A DNA stretch of 64,000 nucleotides from Alphaproteobacteria bacterium (GTDB lineage: Bacteria > Pseudomonadota > Alphaproteobacteria > Reyranellales > Reyranellaceae): the NCBI GenBank assembly GCA_019635875.1, contig JAHBYP010000002.1:248001-312000 (forward strand), written 5' to 3'. Position numbers and translations under genes: made by a program. The first letter of the stretch is position 1, and every line of letters starts with the position of its first letter. The notes beneath the pieces were generated by a model. It saw only the letters and a program-made list of their open reading frames with translations. It had not been told where the DNA came from and searched no databases. Positions 42,895 through 52,074 of this stretch are shown piece after piece.

Positions 42895-44942
42895 GGCGCG
42901 ACCTCCACGACGAGGTTGCCGATCGCATCGCAGCTTACCCGATCGCCGGGCTCGACCACGATGGTTGTATCGAGTTGCTCGAGAATCGCCGGGCCGACCA
43001 GCTGCTGGTCGAGCGGCAGGCGGTCGCGGGCGTAGATCGGCGTCGCGGTCCAGCCGCCGCGCTCGAACCACACCTCGCGCGTGCCGGTCCGGGCGGCGGC
43101 TGCGTCCTTCGCCTTTTCGCCGCGCATCAGGGCGGCGAGGTCGATGCCGGGGCGCCTGCCGATCACCGCAGTGTGCAGGTTGACCAGCACGGCGCGGATC
43201 TCCGGCAGCTCGACGCCGAAGCGGCGCCAGTAGGCTTCCTCGAAGATCGTGCGCAGCTCGGCGACGCTGACGTCGATGCGCGGCAGCGCCACCTGCAGCA
43301 TGTGGCTCTGGCCCTGGAACTGCATGTCGGCGAGATGCAGGCGGTCGACGCGGTCGACCGCCACGCCGTCCTTCGCCAGCATCGCCTCGCCCTCGGCGAT
43401 CTGCGCCTCCAGGGTCGCGCGCACCTCGGCGGCGTCGAGCACCGGCAGCGGCTTGTTGATGGTGCGCACGAAGTCGCGGCGCAGATCGGCGACGACACAG
43501 CCCAGCGCGTTGGTGATGCCCGGCCGCGCCGGCACCAGCACCCTGGGCAGCGCCAGCTCGCGCGCCAGCGCCGTGGCGTGCAGCGGGCCGGCGCCGCCGA
43601 AGGCGAACAGCGCGAAGTCGCGCGGGTCGTGACCGCGCGCCATCGACACCAGCCGGATCGCACCGGCCATGCGATCGTTGGCGATGCGCAGGATCGCCGC
43701 CGCCGCCTGGTCCCAGTCGAGGCCCAGGGGCTTGCCGACCTCATCGGCGATGCGCCCGCGCACGTGCTCGAGCGACACGGGATTGTCGACGGCAAGAAGC
43801 CGGTCGGGATTGAGCCGGCCGAGCACGAGATTGGCGTCGGTGATGGTCGGCTTCTCGCCGCCGCGGCCGTAGCAGATCGGGCCCGGCGTCGCGCCGGCGC
43901 TCTGCGGCCCCACACGCAGCATGCCGGATGGATCGACATGGGCGATCGAGCCGCCGCCGGCGCCGATGGTGTGCACGTCGACCATCGGCACGTGGATCGG
44001 CATGCCGTACTCGAGGTCGAGCTCGCTCGACACCTGCGGCACGCCCTCGCGGATCAGGCCGACATCGGTCGAGGTGCCGCCCATGTCGTAGGTGATCAGG
44101 TCCGGCTGGCCGCAGGCGCGACCGGTATAGGCGGCGGCCATCACGCCCGAGGCCGGCCCGGACATCACGGTGTGCGCCGCCGCCTCGGCCGCCGCGCGCG
44201 CCGACACCGTGCCGCCATTGCCCTGCATCACCAGCAGGTCGCGCGCGAAGCCCAGCGCTTTCAGCTCCGCTTCGAGGCGGCCGAGATAACGGTCGAGCAC
44301 CGGCTGGATCGCAGCGTTCACGGCCGCCGTCGTGCCGCGCTCGAACTCGCGATACTCCGACACGACGCGATGGCCCGCGGTGACGTAGTCGTTGGGCCAT
44401 GCCTCGCGAACGATCGCCTCGGCGCGCCGTTCGTGCGTGGGGTTGATGTAGCTGTGCAGGAAGTGGATCACCACCGCCTCGCAACCGTCGGCCAGCAGGC
44501 GGCGCGTCGCCTCGCGCACGGCGGCTTCGTCGAGCGGCGTGACGATGCCACCCTCGGCGTCCATGCGCTCGGGCACCTCGATGCGCAGCTCGCGCGGGAT
44601 CAGCGGCTCGAACGAGCCGGTCAGGCCGTACGATTTCGGCCGCGTGCGGCGGCCGAGCTCCAGCACGTCGCGGAAGCCCAGCGTGGTGATCAGCCCGACG
44701 CGCGCCACCTTGCGCTCGAGCAGCGCGTTGGTGGTGGTGGTCGTGCCGTGCACGATGGCCTGCAGCGCGCGCGCATCGAGATGGGCCGCCGCCATCGCCG
44801 AGACGAATCCGACGGCCTGGTTGTCGGTCGTCGTCGGCACCTTGGCCAGCGACACCGCGCCCGACGCCGTGTCGAGCGCCAGCAGGTCGGTGAAGGTGCC
44901 GCCGACATCGATGCCGACGATGGTGGTGGGATTCGTGCTCAT
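42891..44942 (-). CDS. Hydantoinase A / oxoprolinase family protein, alpha subunit
   Basis: A 683-residue ATP-binding HyuA-type subunit of the actin-like fold: VGIDVGGTFTDLLALD and ITYDMGGTSTDVGLIREG hold the nucleotide site, and AHVDPSGMLRVGPQSAGA the metal/phosphate region. It pairs with the HyuB subunit directly downstream. The start is ATG 44942, 10 bp from repeat B5. It is probably cotranscribed with the Liv-type importer upstream, suggesting that the importer brings in the cyclic amide or a related compound. Confidence 0.92.
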   Translation of the reverse strand: MSTNPTTIVGIDVGGTFTDLLALDTASGAVSLAKVPTTTDNQAVGFVSAMAAAHLDARALQAIVHGTTTTTNALLERKVARVGLITTLGFRDVLELGRRTRPKSYGLTGSFEPLIPRELRIEVPERMDAEGGIVTPLDEAAVREATRRLLADGCEAVVIHFLHSYINPTHERRAEAIVREAWPNDYVTAGHRVVSEYREFERGTTAAVNAAIQPVLDRYLGRLEAELKALGFARDLLVMQGNGGTVSARAAAEAAAHTVMSGPASGVMAAAYTGRACGQPDLITYDMGGTSTDVGLIREGVPQVSSELDLEYGMPIHVPMVDVHTIGAGGGSIAHVDPSGMLRVGPQSAGATPGPICYGRGGEKPTITDANLVLGRLNPDRLLAVDNPVSLEHVRGRIADEVGKPLGLDWDQAAAAILRIANDRMAGAIRLVSMARGHDPRDFALFAFGGAGPLHATALARELALPRVLVPARPGITNALGCVVADLRRDFVRTINKPLPVLDAAEVRATLEAQIAEGEAMLAKDGVAVDRVDRLHLADMQFQGQSHMLQVALPRIDVSVAELRTIFEEAYWRRFGVELPEIRAVLVNLHTAVIGRRPGIDLAALMRGEKAKDAAAARTGTREVWFERGGWTATPIYARDRLPLDQQLVGPAILEQLDTTIVVEPGDRVSCDAIGNLVVEVAP

Positions 44943-44953
44943 GTCGGGCTCCC

Positions 44954-45083
44954 TACCTTCCCCCGGAGGGGGAAGGTGGCAGCGCATAGCGCTGACGGAT
45001 GGGGGATGTCGAAGACGAACGCAGGAGTCCGTCTTCGACATCCCCCATCCGCCTTCGGCACCTTCCCCCTCCGGGGGAAGGTA
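44954..45083. repeat. Palindromic repeat family B, copy 5
   Basis: Variant copy: outer arms as in copy 1, but both inner halves contain the GGGGGATGTCGAAGACG segment in opposite orientations. It lies between livF and the hydantoinase A gene. Confidence 0.88.
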
Positions 45084-45105
45084 AGAGCAAATCGTTTGAT
45101 CACGT

Positions 45106-45810
45106 TCACACGCTCAGATACTGGGTGCGCGCGCTCTCGTCGGCGCGCAGCTCGTCCATGGTGCCGGTGAAGCGCACGCGGCCCTTCTCGATGATCACGG
45201 CGCGGTCGGCGACCATGGCCGAGAAATGCAGATTCTGCTCCGACAGCACGACGCTCAGCCCCTCGGCCTTGAGCGTGCGGATCGTCCTCGCCATCTGCTC
45301 GACGATCAGCGGCGCGAGGCCCTCGGACGGCTCGTCGAGCAGCACGCAGCGCGGATTGCCCATCAGGGTGCGCGCGATGGTCAGCATCTGCTGCTCGCCG
45401 CCGGACATGCGCCCGCCCGGCCGGTCGCGCATGCGGCCGAGATTGGGGAAGAGCTCGAACAGCCGATCCGGAGTCCAGGTCGGCGCCCCCGCGCGCGGCG
45501 CCTGGCGACCGACCTCGAGATTCTCCATCACCGAGAGGTCGGTGAAGATGCGGCGATCCTCGGGCACGAAGCCCAGCCCGAGCCGCGCGATACGGAAGGG
45601 CGACAGCCCGTCGATGCGGGTCCCGGCGAAGGTGATGGTGCCGGCGCTGGGCCGCACCAGGCCGATCACTGACTTCAGCGTCGTCGACTTGCCCGCGCCG
45701 TTGCGGCCGAGCAGCGCCAGCACCTCGCCTTCGCGCGCGTCGAGCCCGACATCGGCCAAGATGTGGGCGCGGCCGTAGTGGCTGTGCAGGCCCTCGACAT
45801 GCAGCATCAT
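45106..45810 (-). CDS. livF: Branched-chain-type ABC transporter ATP-binding protein LivF
   Basis: A 234-residue ATPase. Walker A GRNGAGKST, signature MSGGEQQML, Walker B CVLLDEPSEGLAP, and the LivF-type C-terminus. It overlaps livG by four bases. In this operon it energises a HAAT-family importer with the fused permease; the ligand may be a branched amino acid, an amide or an aromatic acid. Confidence 0.92.
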   Translation of the reverse strand: MMLHVEGLHSHYGRAHILADVGLDAREGEVLALLGRNGAGKSTTLKSVIGLVRPSAGTITFAGTRIDGLSPFRIARLGLGFVPEDRRIFTDLSVMENLEVGRQAPRAGAPTWTPDRLFELFPNLGRMRDRPGGRMSGGEQQMLTIARTLMGNPRCVLLDEPSEGLAPLIVEQMARTIRTLKAEGLSVVLSEQNLHFSAMVADRAVIIEKGRVRFTGTMDELRADESARTQYLSV

Positions 45811-46595
45811 GCCTGCACCTCGTGAGCGAACATGGCGCCGCTGCCGAGATAAACCGCCTGCACCTGCGGATCGGCGCGCACCACCTCGGGCCTGCCCTGG
45901 GCGATCAGCCGGCCGCGGTCGAGCACGATGATGCGATCGGCGTGGGCGAAGACGACATCCATGTCATGCTCGGTGAAGAGCACCGCGACCGAGCGCTCGC
46001 GCGCCAGCGAGGCGGCCAGCGCCATCAGATCGATGCGCTCCTTGGGCGCCATGCCGGCGGTGGGCTCGTCCATCAGCAGCAGCTTCGGATCGTTGGCCAG
46101 CGCCACCGCCAGCTCGACGCGCTTGAGGTCGCCATAGGCCAGCACGCCGCAGACCCGGTCACCCTGCTCGCGCATGCCGACGCGCTCGAGCAGCGCGTCG
46201 GCCTCCTCGACATGCCGCGCCGAGGCACGCGACAGCAATGAGCCGATGCCGCGGCGGTGCGAGAGCAGCGCCATCTGCACGTTCTCGCGCACCGTCATGG
46301 ACGTGAAGGTCGCGGTGATCTGGAAGGTGCGGCCCACGCCCAGCCGCCAGATCGCGCGCGGTTTCAGGCCCAGGATATCGCGGCCCAGCAGGTGCACGCT
46401 GCCGGCATCGGCCGGCAGCTGGCCGTTGAGCATGTTGAAGCAGGTCGACTTGCCGGCGCCGTTGGGCCCGATCATCGCCAGCAGTTCGCCGGCGGAGACG
46501 GCGAACGACACGTCGTCGACCGCGCGCACGCCGCCGAAGGACTTGAAGAGGCCGGCGACCTCGAGGACGGGTGCAATGGGGACCGGCGCACTCAT
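45807..46595 (-). CDS. livG: Branched-chain-type ABC transporter ATP-binding protein LivG
   Basis: A 262-residue ATPase. Walker A GPNGAGKST, signature-like LAYGDLKRVE, Walker B LLLMDEPTAGMAP and FTEHDMD follow. The start at ATG 46595 overlaps the permease stop by four bases. The longer insertion between Walker A and the signature (HRRGIGSLLSRAS) is usual for LivG. Confidence 0.92.
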   Translation of the reverse strand: MSAPVPIAPVLEVAGLFKSFGGVRAVDDVSFAVSAGELLAMIGPNGAGKSTCFNMLNGQLPADAGSVHLLGRDILGLKPRAIWRLGVGRTFQITATFTSMTVRENVQMALLSHRRGIGSLLSRASARHVEEADALLERVGMREQGDRVCGVLAYGDLKRVELAVALANDPKLLLMDEPTAGMAPKERIDLMALAASLARERSVAVLFTEHDMDVVFAHADRIIVLDRGRLIAQGRPEVVRADPQVQAVYLGSGAMFAHEVQA

Positions 46596-48472
46596 GCCGC
46601 CTGCCTCACGCGGCGCCACAGCAGCGCCAGACCGCCGACCACGCCCTGCGGGAAGAGCAGCACCAGGGCCAGGATCACCAGGCCGAAGACGCTGCGCCAG
46701 TACTGCGTGTTGCGCGCCAGCTCGTCCTTCAGCCAGGTGAAGATCGCCGCGCCGGCGATCGGACCGGTGATGGTCTCGACGCCGCCCAGCAGCACCATGA
46801 CCAGCGCGTCCGTGGACTGCGCGATCGACGCCAGCTCGGGCGAGATGCTGCCCTTGGAGAACGCGAAGAGCGCGCCGGCAAGCCCGGCGAAGGCGCCGGC
46901 CAGCGCGAAGGCGAACCACCGCAGGCGACGCACGTCGATGCCGATCGCCTCGGCGCGCAGCGGCGAGTCACGACCGGCGCGCAGCGCGTAGCCGAAGGGC
47001 GAGAACAGCATGCGCCACAGCAGGCCGATGCCCAATGCGCAGAGCGTCAGCGAGAGCCAGAAATAGTCGCTCTTGGCGCCGAGCCACGATGGCGGCCAGA
47101 CCCCGGTGAGGCCATTGCTGCCGCCGGTCAGCGAGTCCCACTGGTAGATCACCGACCAGGTGATCTGCGCGAACGCCAGGGTCAGCATCGCGAGATAGAC
47201 GCCCGACAGCCGCACGCAGAACCAGCCGTAGACCAGCGCGACCGCGCCGGCGACGAACGGGGCCGACAGCACCGCGACCTCCATCGGCAGCTGGGCCTTA
47301 CGCAACAGGATCGCGGCGGCATAGGCGGCGACGCCGAAATAGGCGGCGTGGCCGAACGAGACCATGCCCGAGGGGCCCATCAGCACGTGCAGGCTGACGG
47401 CGAAGAGCGAGAGGATGGCGATGTCGGTGAGCAGCACCAGCAGGTAGCGATCGTCGGGCGCGGCGAAGGGGACCAGCGCCAGCAGCGCGACGAAGGGCAG
47501 CCAACGCCGCCAGTCCGGCATGCCGGGCAGCGTGGTGATCTCGCCGACGGCGCGCTGCTGCGCCGGCGGCCGTCCGAGCAGGCCGTAGGGCCGGATCACC
47601 AGCACGACGGCCATGACCAGGAACTCGACCACCAGGGTCAGCTTGGAGAACGAGACCTCGAAACCGAAGAAGCTCTGGGTGCCCAGTGCGATGCAGAACG
47701 CCTTGACCACGCCGATCAGGATGGCGGCGAGGAAGGCGCCGGGAATGCTGCCCAGGCCGCCGACCACCGTCACCACGAAGGCGTCGGCGATCACCGACAG
47801 GTCGAGCCCGAGATTGGCCGGCTCGCGCGGCAGCTGCAGCGCGCCGCCCAGCCCGGCCAGCGCCGCGCCGACGAAGAACACGCCGGTGAAGAGCTTGCGC
47901 TCGTCGACGCCCAGGGCGCCCACCATCTCGCGGTCCTGGGTCGCCGCCCGCACCAGCGCCCCCCAGCGGGTGCGGGCGAGCGCCAGCCACAGGCCCAGCA
48001 GCAAGAGCGGCGCGATGGCGATCAGCGCCAGGTCGTATTGCGGCACGCGGCGGCCCATGATCTCGACCGTGCGCGACAGGCCGGGCGCGCGCGGCCCCAC
48101 CAGCTCCTCGGCGCCCCAGATCGCCAGCGCCACGTCCTTCACCACCAGCACGACGGCGAAGGTGGCGAGCAGCTGGAACAGCTCAGGCGCACGGTAGATG
48201 CGGCGCAGGATGCCGATCTCGATCAGCGCGCCCAGCGCGCCGATCGCGATCGTGGCGACGACGATGCCGCCCCAGAAGCCCAGGGGCGTGCGGCCGAGGA
48301 ACTCAACCGCCGAGTAGGCGACGTAGAGCCCCAGCATGTAGAGCGAGCCGTGCGCGAAGTTGACGACGCGCGTGACGCCGAAGATCAGCGACAGGCCGGC
48401 AGCCACCATGAACAGCGATGACGCGCCGGCCAGCCCATTGAGCAATTGCGCGATGATAGAGGCGAACGACAC
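46592..48472 (-). CDS. Fused branched-chain-type ABC permease (LivH-LivM)
   Basis: A 626-residue membrane protein joining both permeases. Residues 1-300 are LivH-like (GLSLIFGVTRVVNFAHGSLYMLG; LAAILIGVVKAF), and residues about 325-626 are LivM-like (DIAILSLFAVSLHVLMGPSGMVSFGHAAYFGVAAY; GGSNGLTGV). About 16-18 membrane segments are expected. Separate livH and livM genes are the rule; fused forms are known in some lineages. Its product makes the whole channel. ATG 48472 is the start. Confidence 0.9.
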   Translation of the reverse strand: MSFASIIAQLLNGLAGASSLFMVAAGLSLIFGVTRVVNFAHGSLYMLGLYVAYSAVEFLGRTPLGFWGGIVVATIAIGALGALIEIGILRRIYRAPELFQLLATFAVVLVVKDVALAIWGAEELVGPRAPGLSRTVEIMGRRVPQYDLALIAIAPLLLLGLWLALARTRWGALVRAATQDREMVGALGVDERKLFTGVFFVGAALAGLGGALQLPREPANLGLDLSVIADAFVVTVVGGLGSIPGAFLAAILIGVVKAFCIALGTQSFFGFEVSFSKLTLVVEFLVMAVVLVIRPYGLLGRPPAQQRAVGEITTLPGMPDWRRWLPFVALLALVPFAAPDDRYLLVLLTDIAILSLFAVSLHVLMGPSGMVSFGHAAYFGVAAYAAAILLRKAQLPMEVAVLSAPFVAGAVALVYGWFCVRLSGVYLAMLTLAFAQITWSVIYQWDSLTGGSNGLTGVWPPSWLGAKSDYFWLSLTLCALGIGLLWRMLFSPFGYALRAGRDSPLRAEAIGIDVRRLRWFAFALAGAFAGLAGALFAFSKGSISPELASIAQSTDALVMVLLGGVETITGPIAGAAIFTWLKDELARNTQYWRSVFGLVILALVLLFPQGVVGGLALLWRRVRQAA

Positions 48473-48487
48473 CGATCAGTTGGCCAG

Positions 48488-49690
48488 TCAGTTGGCGGGC
48501 CGCATCTTCCTGACTTCGTCGTCCGGCGGCAGCGCGTCCTTGCCGTCGACGTAGCGCCAGTTGACCATCACGCCCTTGCCGCCCTTTGCCTCGATCTGCC
48601 CGACATAGGCGCCCATGGTCGATTGATGGTCGAGCGCACGGTAGGTGATCGGCCCGAATGGCGTGTCGTGCGTCAGCCCGGCCATGGCGTCGACCAGCTT
48701 CTCCTGGTCGAGCGAACCGGCCTTCCTGATCGCCGCCACCGCCGACTGCACGGTCGCATAACCCACCACCGAGCCCAGGCGCGGGTAGTCCTTGAACTTC
48801 GCCTGGTAGGCGTCGAGGAATTTCTTGTGCGAGGGCGTGGTGATCTCGTTCCACGGATAGCCGGTGACGTACCAGCCCTTGGGCGTCTCGTCCTTCAGCG
48901 GATCGAGATACTCGGGCTCGCCGGCCAGCAGGTTGAACACCTCGCGGCCCTTGAACAGCTCGCGGCTGTTGCCCTCGCGCACGAACTTCGCGAGGTCGGG
49001 ACCGAACAGCGAGCTGAAGATCGCGTCCGGCTTGGCGTCGGCGATCGCCTGCGCCACGGCGCCGGCCTCGATGCGGCCCAGCGGCGAGGCCTGCTCGGTG
49101 ACGAACTCGACGTCCGGCTGCTGCGCCTTCAGGAGCTTCTTGAACGCCGCGGTCGCCGACTGGCCGTATTCGTAGTTGGGGTAGACGATCGCCCAGCGCT
49201 TCTTCTTCAGCTTGACTGCGTCGGGAATCAGCATCGCCGTCTGCATGTAGGTCGAAGCGCGCAGACGGTAGGTGTAGCGATGGCCCGAGTCCCAGACCAG
49301 CTTGTCGGTCAGCGGCTCGGCGGCGATGAACAGCGTCTTGCGCTGCTTGGCGAAGTCGGAGACCGCCAGCCCGACATGCGAGGGGAAGGTGCCGATCAGG
49401 AAGGCGACCTTCTCGCGGCTCAGCAGCTCTTCGGCGACGCGCACCGCGTCGGCCGGCGTGCCGCTGTCATCGCGCGAGACGATCTCGATCTGCCGGCCGA
49501 GCACGCCGCCGGCCTTGTTGAACTCCTCGACCGCCAGCTCCCAGCCCTTCTTGTAGGGTTCGAGGAAGGCCGGGAAGTTCTTGTAGCTGTTGAGCTCGCC
49601 GATGCGGATCGGCCCTTGCTGCGCCAATGCCGGAAGGGCACCGGACACGCCCGCGCCGGCGGCCAGGGCGAGGATGGTTCTGCGTTTCAT
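48488..49690 (-). CDS. Branched-chain-type ABC substrate-binding protein
   Basis: Periplasmic receptor of 400 residues (type I periplasmic binding protein, LivK group). The signal peptide MKRRTILALAAGAGVSGALPALAQ is clear. The family N-terminus IRIGELNSYKNFPAFLEPYKKG-WELAVEEFN and VGYATVQSAVAAI near the end are typical. It heads the operon with the fused permease, livG, livF and the hydantoinase genes. The ligand is probably a substrate related to the hydantoinase pair, which is inference from context. Confidence 0.92.
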   Translation of the reverse strand: MKRRTILALAAGAGVSGALPALAQQGPIRIGELNSYKNFPAFLEPYKKGWELAVEEFNKAGGVLGRQIEIVSRDDSGTPADAVRVAEELLSREKVAFLIGTFPSHVGLAVSDFAKQRKTLFIAAEPLTDKLVWDSGHRYTYRLRASTYMQTAMLIPDAVKLKKKRWAIVYPNYEYGQSATAAFKKLLKAQQPDVEFVTEQASPLGRIEAGAVAQAIADAKPDAIFSSLFGPDLAKFVREGNSRELFKGREVFNLLAGEPEYLDPLKDETPKGWYVTGYPWNEITTPSHKKFLDAYQAKFKDYPRLGSVVGYATVQSAVAAIRKAGSLDQEKLVDAMAGLTHDTPFGPITYRALDHQSTMGAYVGQIEAKGGKGVMVNWRYVDGKDALPPDDEVRKMRPAN

Positions 49691-49822
49691 GACGACGGTC
49701 TCCCCAACAGGATCGCTGAGCATGATGAGAACTTGGTGCGCCGCACAAGGGCACCAACACGCAACTCGTTCGTACGCAAACGATATGCCAATCGCGGCTG
49801 ATTGCAAGCCGCTCGGAGTCCC

Positions 49823-49890
49823 CTGTCATCCCGAGCGCAGCGAGCGATCCAGGCGGCTTCCCTGGATCCCTCGCTGCGCTCGGGATGACA
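49823..49890. repeat. Palindromic repeat family A, copy 4
   Basis: CTGTCATCCCGAGCGCAGCGAGCGATCC, spacer, then GGATCCCTCGCTGCGCTCGGGATGACA. One base in the left arm differs (GAGCGATC). It lies upstream of the importer operon. Confidence 0.9.
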
Positions 49891-49904
49891 TTGCGTTCGA
49901 TCGC

Positions 49905-50489
49905 TCAGCGCTGGCCGTCCCACAATTTGATCTCGTCGGCCTTCAGGCCGCCGACGCGCGGATGCGGCCGGCCGCCGATCGCCAGCGCCACGACGAAGAC
50001 GATCTCCTCGGGTCGCGGCCCGTCGGGCACCGCGAACTCGATGGCGTCGAAATGGCTGCGCACATAGGCGGCGTGCGCGTGATGCAGCGGCACGTCAATG
50101 CGCGCGCCGGCGGCCGCGACCTTCACCGTTGAGGGCACGATCGACTTCGCGCCGCCCATTGCCTCGCGGATGCCCCAGCCGCTGGGCTGATGCCACAGCG
50201 CGGCGTGCTCCAGCTCGCCGGCGATGCCGACGATCACCGCCTTGCCGTAGCCGTCGACCTCCCTGCCCGCGACGCCCAGCGTCGCCAGCAGGCGCGTCGT
50301 CAGGTCGAAGGCCAGCGGCCTGAGCGCCTCCATCATCGGCGCGATGTCCTCGACATGGCGCCCGGCATAGGGGTTGCGCACCACGCCGCCGATCGCGCCC
50401 TTGCGCACCGGCATCGCCAGAGGCGCGCCGCCGTCGTGCGTCGTCTCCTCGATCGAGGTGACGATCTTGCGCAACGCCACCACCGACAT
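49905..50489 (-). CDS. DUF1185 (amino acid synthesis) family protein
   Basis: A 194-residue protein matching the DUF1185 group by VALRKIVTSIEETTHDGG, GGVVRNPYAGRHVEDI, and EHAALWHQPSGWGIREAMGGAKSIVPST. The family is named for amino acid synthesis but its reaction is unsettled. It overlaps the FAD oxidoreductase by one base and is last in a tightly packed operon with it. Confidence 0.85.
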   Translation of the reverse strand: MSVVALRKIVTSIEETTHDGGAPLAMPVRKGAIGGVVRNPYAGRHVEDIAPMMEALRPLAFDLTTRLLATLGVAGREVDGYGKAVIVGIAGELEHAALWHQPSGWGIREAMGGAKSIVPSTVKVAAAGARIDVPLHHAHAAYVRSHFDAIEFAVPDGPRPEEIVFVVALAIGGRPHPRVGGLKADEIKLWDGQR

Positions 50490-51622
50490 CAGGCCGCCTC
50501 CCCGGCGACGTAGCGCGTGAACGCCTCGGCCGAGCGCCGGCCGGCGGCCATGTCGGCGAAGGCCTCGCCCAGGCAGGCGCCGAACTTGAAGCCATGCCCG
50601 GAACAGTTCGACATCGCCCAGGCCGCCTTGCCGATCGGCAGGGAGCGGAACGTCTCGCGGCCGGCGCGGCGATCGACGGTGTAGTAGCAGACCTTGCCCT
50701 CGGCGAGGCGATAACGATCGAGGTTGCGCAGCCGGCCGCGCGCCTGCGCCCACACGCGGCGCACCTCGTCGAAGGCGGCGATGCGCGGATCGCTGGCGGC
50801 GTCGCCCTCCCGGCTGAACAGGTGATCGCCGATCTTCAGCCGCGTGCGGCTGCCGTCGGGCCGCACCACCGGCGGCACGAGGTAGAAGCCGCGATCCTCG
50901 CCGACCGACAGCAGCGAAGGATGGCTCGCCCAGGCCGTCGCCAGGTCGTCGGGCAGGTCGACATAGGCCAGGACCTGGCGCGACGGCTCGACGTACTCGC
51001 CCATGCCGGGCACCAGCTCGCGCACCCAGGCGCCGGCCGCCACCAGCACCAGATCGCCGGCCACGCGCTCGCCGCCGGCCAGGGTCACGGCGCCGCCATC
51101 GGCGTCGACCGCCTGCACGCGCGACATCGGCCGCAGCCGGGCGCCCTTCTCGCCGAGCCATTTCGCCAGCGCCGCGACGATGCGATCGGCCAGCAGCACG
51201 CCGCCTTCGGGCGACAGGAACGCCGTCTTCACGCCATCGGGATCGATCAGCGGATAGCGCCGGGCCAGCTCGGCGGCGTCCATCTCGACCACCGGAAAGC
51301 CGTCGGCCTTGATCAGCCGCAGCGACTGGGCCTGGCGGTCGCCATCTTCGGTGGTGAGCGAGAGCGAGCCGGTGTCGACGCACAGCTTGACGCCAAGATC
51401 AGCCCACAGCCGGTTCCACGCGGCATAGGCATCGGTGATCATGCGCATGTAGCCGACCTCGGTGCCGTAGGGCCTGCGGATCAGGCGATGCGAATCGACC
51501 GAGGTGCCGAGCGGATTGGGAATCGGCCCCTGCTCCAGCACGGTGACGTGATGGCCCTGGCGCGTGAGCGCCCAGGCCGCGCCCAGGCCGGCGATGCCGG
51601 CGCCGACGATTACGACGTACAT
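50489..51622 (-). CDS. FAD-dependent oxidoreductase (DAO / sarcosine-oxidase type)
   Basis: A 377-residue amine/amino-acid oxidoreductase. The FAD-binding start is MYVVIVGAGIAGLGAAWALTR, followed by VTVLEQG, and the C-terminal NCSGHGFKFGACLGEAFADM is typical of sarcosine oxidase and N-methyltryptophan oxidase relatives. It probably oxidises a secondary or N-methyl amine. It overlaps GNAT by 13 bases upstream and DUF1185 by one base downstream. Confidence 0.88.
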   Translation of the reverse strand: MYVVIVGAGIAGLGAAWALTRQGHHVTVLEQGPIPNPLGTSVDSHRLIRRPYGTEVGYMRMITDAYAAWNRLWADLGVKLCVDTGSLSLTTEDGDRQAQSLRLIKADGFPVVEMDAAELARRYPLIDPDGVKTAFLSPEGGVLLADRIVAALAKWLGEKGARLRPMSRVQAVDADGGAVTLAGGERVAGDLVLVAAGAWVRELVPGMGEYVEPSRQVLAYVDLPDDLATAWASHPSLLSVGEDRGFYLVPPVVRPDGSRTRLKIGDHLFSREGDAASDPRIAAFDEVRRVWAQARGRLRNLDRYRLAEGKVCYYTVDRRAGRETFRSLPIGKAAWAMSNCSGHGFKFGACLGEAFADMAAGRRSAEAFTRYVAGEAA

Positions 51623-52074
51623 GGCGCGGACCATATCATGCGCACGTCGGGCTCGTGCTCTTCGTTGCCGGCGCCGTCGGTGAGTTCTTCCTCGATGAAG
51701 CCATGACGCCGGTAGAAGGCACGCGCCGCATGATTGCGCTGGAACGCCCAGAGCCGCAGAGGCACGCCGCCGATGCGTCTGGCCTCGGCCAGCAATCGCG
51801 TACCCAGCCCCGCACGCTGATGCGCCGGTGCGATATAGAGATGGTCGAGCCAGCCCGGCCGGATCGCAGCGAAGCCGGCGATGCGCTGATCCAGCGTCGC
51901 CACGCGCACGCTGAGATCGCGCAGCACGACGTTGGCCATCCACCAATGGGTTTCGGTCTCGCCATGCACCTCGCGCAGCCACGGCATCGCCTGCCGCCGC
52001 GACGCGAGGAACAGATCGGTCAGCGTCGCGGCGTCCTCGCGCACCGCGTCGCGCAGGCCGGGCTCGCCGCTCAC
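51610..52074 (-). CDS. GNAT-family N-acetyltransferase
   Basis: A 154-residue acetyltransferase. The acetyl-CoA-binding motif is LYIAPAHQRAGLGTRLLAEARR, with RAFYRRHGF in motif B. The start at GTG 52074 overlaps the upstream stop by GTGA. The substrate is unknown. It is translationally coupled at both ends. Confidence 0.85.
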   Translation of the reverse strand: MSGEPGLRDAVREDAATLTDLFLASRRQAMPWLREVHGETETHWWMANVVLRDLSVRVATLDQRIAGFAAIRPGWLDHLYIAPAHQRAGLGTRLLAEARRIGGVPLRLWAFQRNHAARAFYRRHGFIEEELTDGAGNEEHEPDVRMIWSAPCTS

